A DNA stretch of 8,178 bases from Candidatus Nealsoniibacteriota bacterium (GTDB lineage: Bacteria > Patescibacteriota > Minisyncoccia > Minisyncoccales > RBG-13-42-11): NCBI GenBank assembly GCA_003556525.1, contig PWRH01000085.1:1-8178 (forward strand). The letters run 5' to 3'. Of the stretch, positions 5,634-8,178 are shown piece by piece. Each line of letters begins with the position of its first letter. The first letter of the stretch is position 1. A program made the translations under genes and the position numbers. The notes beneath the pieces are model-generated. The model saw only the letters and a program-made list of their open reading frames with translations, was not told the DNA's origin and did no database searches.

Positions 5634-8178
5634 AATTTTTGGCGATCCCAATAAAAAATATTTAAAAAAAATAGAATTGGTTATTGAAAAGATAAACTCT
5701 TTTGAGCCTGTTTTTGAAAAACTTTCCGATCTTGAGCTGAAAAATAAAACCGCTGAACTGAAACAAAAACTAACCTCCAAAAACAGCGGAGAACAGATCT
5801 CCGCTAACTCCGAGGCCGACAAAAACAGCGGAGAACAGATCTCCGCTAACTCCGAGACCGATAAAAACAGCGGAGAACAGATCTCCGCTAACTATTCAGG
5901 GGTTGGGACTGAAGGTGATTTGGACGGCTTGTTACCGGAAGCCTTTGCTTTGGTTAGGGAAGCTTCAAAAAGAACTTTAAATCAAAGACATTTCGACGTT
6001 CAGCTTATTGGTGGAATTGCTCTGCATCAGGGAAAAATTGCCGAAATGAGAACAGGTGAAGGAAAAACCTTGGCTGCCACTTTACCGACTTATTTAAATG
6101 CACTTCAAGGAAAAGGTGTTCACGTAATAACGGTTAATGATTATTTGGCAAAAAGAGATGCTGTTTGGATGGGTCAGATATATGATTTTCTCGGTTTGAC
6201 TGTTGGTTGCATAGGTCATGATCAAAGTTATATTTATGACCCTTCTTATGTGGGGGATACGGAAAAAAAAGATCAGGAATCCGAGCGCGATGAACTGAGA
6301 GATACAATAGGCGCTTTTAAAGTTGTAGAAAGCTATTTAAGGCCTGTTTCGCGAAAAGAAGCTTACAGCGCAGATATTACTTATGGAACCAATAATGAGT
6401 TCGGTTTTGATTACTTAAGAGACAATATGGCCTATGATTTAAATCAACAGGTTCAACGCGGATTTAATTACGCGATTGTTGATGAAATAGATTCTATTTT
6501 AATTGATGAAGCAAGAACCCCTTTAATTATTTCTGCGCCTGACATGGAAAGCTCAAGGCTTTATCAGGATTTTGCCTCAATTATACCTCAGCTTAATGCT
6601 GAAGAAGACTATCAAATAGATGAAAAAATGAAAGCGGTGACTCTAACCGAGCAGGGCATAGCTAAGGTGGAAAAAATTTTGGGACTGGAAAATATTTATG
6701 AAAAAGGAATTAAGTATTTAAGATATTTGGAACAAGCTCTTAGGGCCCAAGCAATAGTTCCTTCTATGGGAAGACCGTTTTTTGCAAAAGACTATCAATA
6801 TGTTGTTAAAGACGGCCAAGTGATAATTATTGATGAATTTACCGGAAGACTAATGCCGGGTAGAAGATGGTCCGGAGGTCTTCATCAGGCAGTTGAGGCA
6901 AAGGAAGGAGTTAAGGTTAATCCCGAATCTTTAACCTTGGCTTCAATTACTTTTCAAAATTATTTTAGGATGTATGACAAGTTGGCAGGTATGACCGGAA
7001 CAGCTGTTACTTCCGCAGAAGAGTTTGATAAAGTTTATAAGCTGGAAGTAATTGTTGTGCCGACAAATAAGCCGACAATCAGAGAGGATTTTTCGGATAG
7101 AGTTTATAAAAGTTTAAATGGTAAATTTAGGGCAGTGGCTAAAGAAGTTAAAGAAAGACATCAAAAAGGCCAACCTGTTTTAATTGGCACTACTTCAATA
7201 GAAAAAAACGAACATCTTAGCAAGCTTTTGGAAATAGAAGGTATTGATCACCAAGTTTTAAACGCCAAACATCATCAAAAAGAAGGTCAAATTATTGCTC
7301 AGGCCGGGCGTTTAAATTCCGTTACTGTTGCTACAAATATGGCTGGCCGTGGAGTTGATATTGTTTTAGGAGGAAACCCTCCCAACCCAGAAGAGGCCCA
7401 AAAAGTTAAAGAGCTTGGCGGACTGCATGTTATTGGAACCGAAAGGCATGAGGCAAGAAGAATTGACAATCAGCTTCAAGGAAGAACCGGTCGGCAAGGA
7501 GATCCCGGCTCAAGTCAGTTTTTTATTTCTTTGGAAGACGATTTAATGAGGGTTTTTGCTTCGGATAAAATCAAGTCACTAATGACAACTTTAAATATTC
7601 CCGAAGACCAGCCGATTGAGGCAAAAATGATTTCAGGTGCAATTGAGTCGGCTCAAGGAAAAATCGAAGGAATGAATTTCGACGTAAGAAAGCATGTTTT
7701 AGAATACGACGATGTTATGAATAAACATAGGGAGGTTTTTTATAAAAAAAGAAAAGAAATTTTGGAAAAATTCAACAAGTCGGAGCTTAATGAGTATCTT
7801 TTAAAATTAATTCAAAGTCAGGGATTTAGCAAAGAGGATTATTTAAAAAAAGAGGCAGAGGTTGGCTCGGAAAAAATGAGGCAAGTTGAAAAAGTAATTG
7901 CCTTAAGGGTCTTGGATACTCTTTGGCTTGAACATTTGGAAAATATGGACTATTTAAGAGATTCGGTAAAACTTAGGGCTTACGGCCAAAAAGACCCTTT
8001 GGTTGAATATAAGTCGGAAGGTCATAAAATGTTTCAGGAGTTTTTAACTAAGATGGAAAAAAGTATTGCTGAAACTCTTTTAAATCCCGAGCTTATTCAA
8101 AAAACCGAACAACCGGAACCAGTAGCAAAGCCCGCTTTTAGCGAAAAAACAGGCAGAAACGATCCTTGCCCTTGCGGA
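5617..8178 (+). CDS. secA: Preprotein translocase ATPase SecA (3' end beyond window)
   Basis: SecA is the ATPase motor that pushes preproteins through SecYEG. The 854 visible residues start MSIINKIFGDPN, the family's usual N-terminus, which fixes the ATG at 5617, overlapping speE by 17 bases with no ribosome site of its own. Walker A RTGEGKT is at 145-151, TYGTNNEFGFDYLRDNM at 255-271, VDEIDSILIDEAR at 288-300, MTGTA at 459-463, TNMAGRGVDIVLGG at 573-586, QGRTGRQGDPGSS at 621-633 and the two-helix finger at about 769-802. The sequence stops in NDPCPCG, the start of the zinc-binding SEC-C tail, so only a few residues are missing. Three oddities stand out: residues 55-92 are a tandem repeat (listed separately), about 50 residues are inserted at 198-247 of nucleotide-binding domain 1, and the helical wing domain is reduced to about 28 residues (714-741). 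All ATPase motifs are intact, so it is probably functional. Confidence 0.96.
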   Translation, partial: MSIINKIFGDPNKKYLKKIELVIEKINSFEPVFEKLSDLELKNKTAELKQKLTSKNSGEQISANSEADKNSGEQISANSETDKNSGEQISANYSGVGTEGDLDGLLPEAFALVREASKRTLNQRHFDVQLIGGIALHQGKIAEMRTGEGKTLAATLPTYLNALQGKGVHVITVNDYLAKRDAVWMGQIYDFLGLTVGCIGHDQSYIYDPSYVGDTEKKDQESERDELRDTIGAFKVVESYLRPVSRKEAYSADITYGTNNEFGFDYLRDNMAYDLNQQVQRGFNYAIVDEIDSILIDEARTPLIISAPDMESSRLYQDFASIIPQLNAEEDYQIDEKMKAVTLTEQGIAKVEKILGLENIYEKGIKYLRYLEQALRAQAIVPSMGRPFFAKDYQYVVKDGQVIIIDEFTGRLMPGRRWSGGLHQAVEAKEGVKVNPESLTLASITFQNYFRMYDKLAGMTGTAVTSAEEFDKVYKLEVIVVPTNKPTIREDFSDRVYKSLNGKFRAVAKEVKERHQKGQPVLIGTTSIEKNEHLSKLLEIEGIDHQVLNAKHHQKEGQIIAQAGRLNSVTVATNMAGRGVDIVLGGNPPNPEEAQKVKELGGLHVIGTERHEARRIDNQLQGRTGRQGDPGSSQFFISLEDDLMRVFASDKIKSLMTTLNIPEDQPIEAKMISGAIESAQGKIEGMNFDVRKHVLEYDDVMNKHREVFYKKRKEILEKFNKSELNEYLLKLIQSQGFSKEDYLKKEAEVGSEKMRQVEKVIALRVLDTLWLEHLENMDYLRDSVKLRAYGQKDPLVEYKSEGHKMFQEFLTKMEKSIAETLLNPELIQKTEQPEPVAKPAFSEKTGRNDPCPCG
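5779..5893 (+). repeat. In-frame tandem palindromic repeat inside secA (2.7 copies of 42 bp)
   Basis: Copies start at 5779, 5821 and 5863. The first two are full 42-bp units differing at two bases (GAGGCCGAC against GAGACCGAT), and the third is 31 bases long. Each contains a perfect inverted repeat, AGCGGAGA, a 5-nt spacer ACAGA, then TCTCCGCT, at 5785-5805, 5827-5847 and 5869-5889. The period is 14 codons, and every copy encodes KNSGEQISAN followed by SE(A/T)D in the full copies. The block is visibly richer in G and C than the AT-rich gene around it. In other SecA proteins this point is a short loop between the N-terminal helix and the 'DLLPEAFA.VREA' segment. Confidence 0.93.

Noticed and set aside
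4686..5822. Minus-strand open frames opposite speD, speE and the secA start
   Set aside because: They are antisense shadows of conserved plus-strand genes; the one at 5604-5822 exists only because the repeat block lacks stops on that strand.
5779..5893. Possible CRISPR-like array because of three regularly spaced direct repeats
   Set aside because: There are no unique spacers: the units are contiguous near-identical 42-mers in frame within secA.
1..8178. tRNA, rRNA or insertion-sequence genes, and a recoded UGA codon
   Set aside because: No cloverleaf, rRNA segment or transposase was seen, and conserved proteins read through correctly with the standard code.

Overview
The window reads as an AT-rich bacterial chromosome segment from a streamlined genome, most likely a candidate-phyla-radiation bacterium (Patescibacteria, probably Parcubacteria-like). 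No composition or database search was run. The assignment rests on protein character: a class A penicillin-binding protein with a Cys-pair insert before its SxxK motif, a doubly anchored helix-hairpin-helix surface protein, a shortened YebC, and a SecA with an insert in its first nucleotide-binding domain and a nearly absent helical wing domain. The standard code fits every gene; UGA is not needed as a sense codon. Strong Shine-Dalgarno sites are rare.

Layout. (1) Positions 1-252 hold the 3' end of dnaN (sliding clamp) on the plus strand, with a probable terminator hairpin just beyond it. (2) Positions 249-4013 hold a minus-strand group, in transcription order: secreted, membrane-anchored helix-hairpin-helix protein, yebC, a small PD-(D/E)XK-like nuclease protein, then a bifunctional peptidoglycan synthase whose stop overlaps that of dnaN. 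The first three genes are 4-7 bases apart; the synthase follows after 100 bases. (3) Positions 4014-4302 are a divergent regulatory region with one good promoter per direction and a leader of about 139 nt before speD. That leader can fold into a three-way junction closed by a 12-bp helix ending 7 nt before the start codon. (4) Positions 4303-8178 hold speD, speE and secA on the plus strand, tightly packed (2-base gap, then a 17-base overlap). secA runs off the window at its zinc-binding C-terminus.

How the genes fit together. SpeD makes decarboxylated S-adenosylmethionine and SpeE transfers its aminopropyl group to a diamine, so the plus-strand operon starts with a two-step polyamine module, followed by the export motor SecA. 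The minus-strand genes combine cell-wall synthesis, a ComEA-like surface protein that may bind DNA, a translation/regulatory factor and a nuclease-fold protein.

Most notable observations: (a) secA carries three in-frame copies of a 42-bp unit built around a perfect 8-bp inverted repeat, richer in GC than its surroundings and placed in an N-terminal loop, which looks like a palindromic element invading a coding gene; (b) the structured speD leader is a candidate cis-regulatory RNA, possibly sensing a polyamine or S-adenosylmethionine-related ligand, matching no riboswitch class I recognise.
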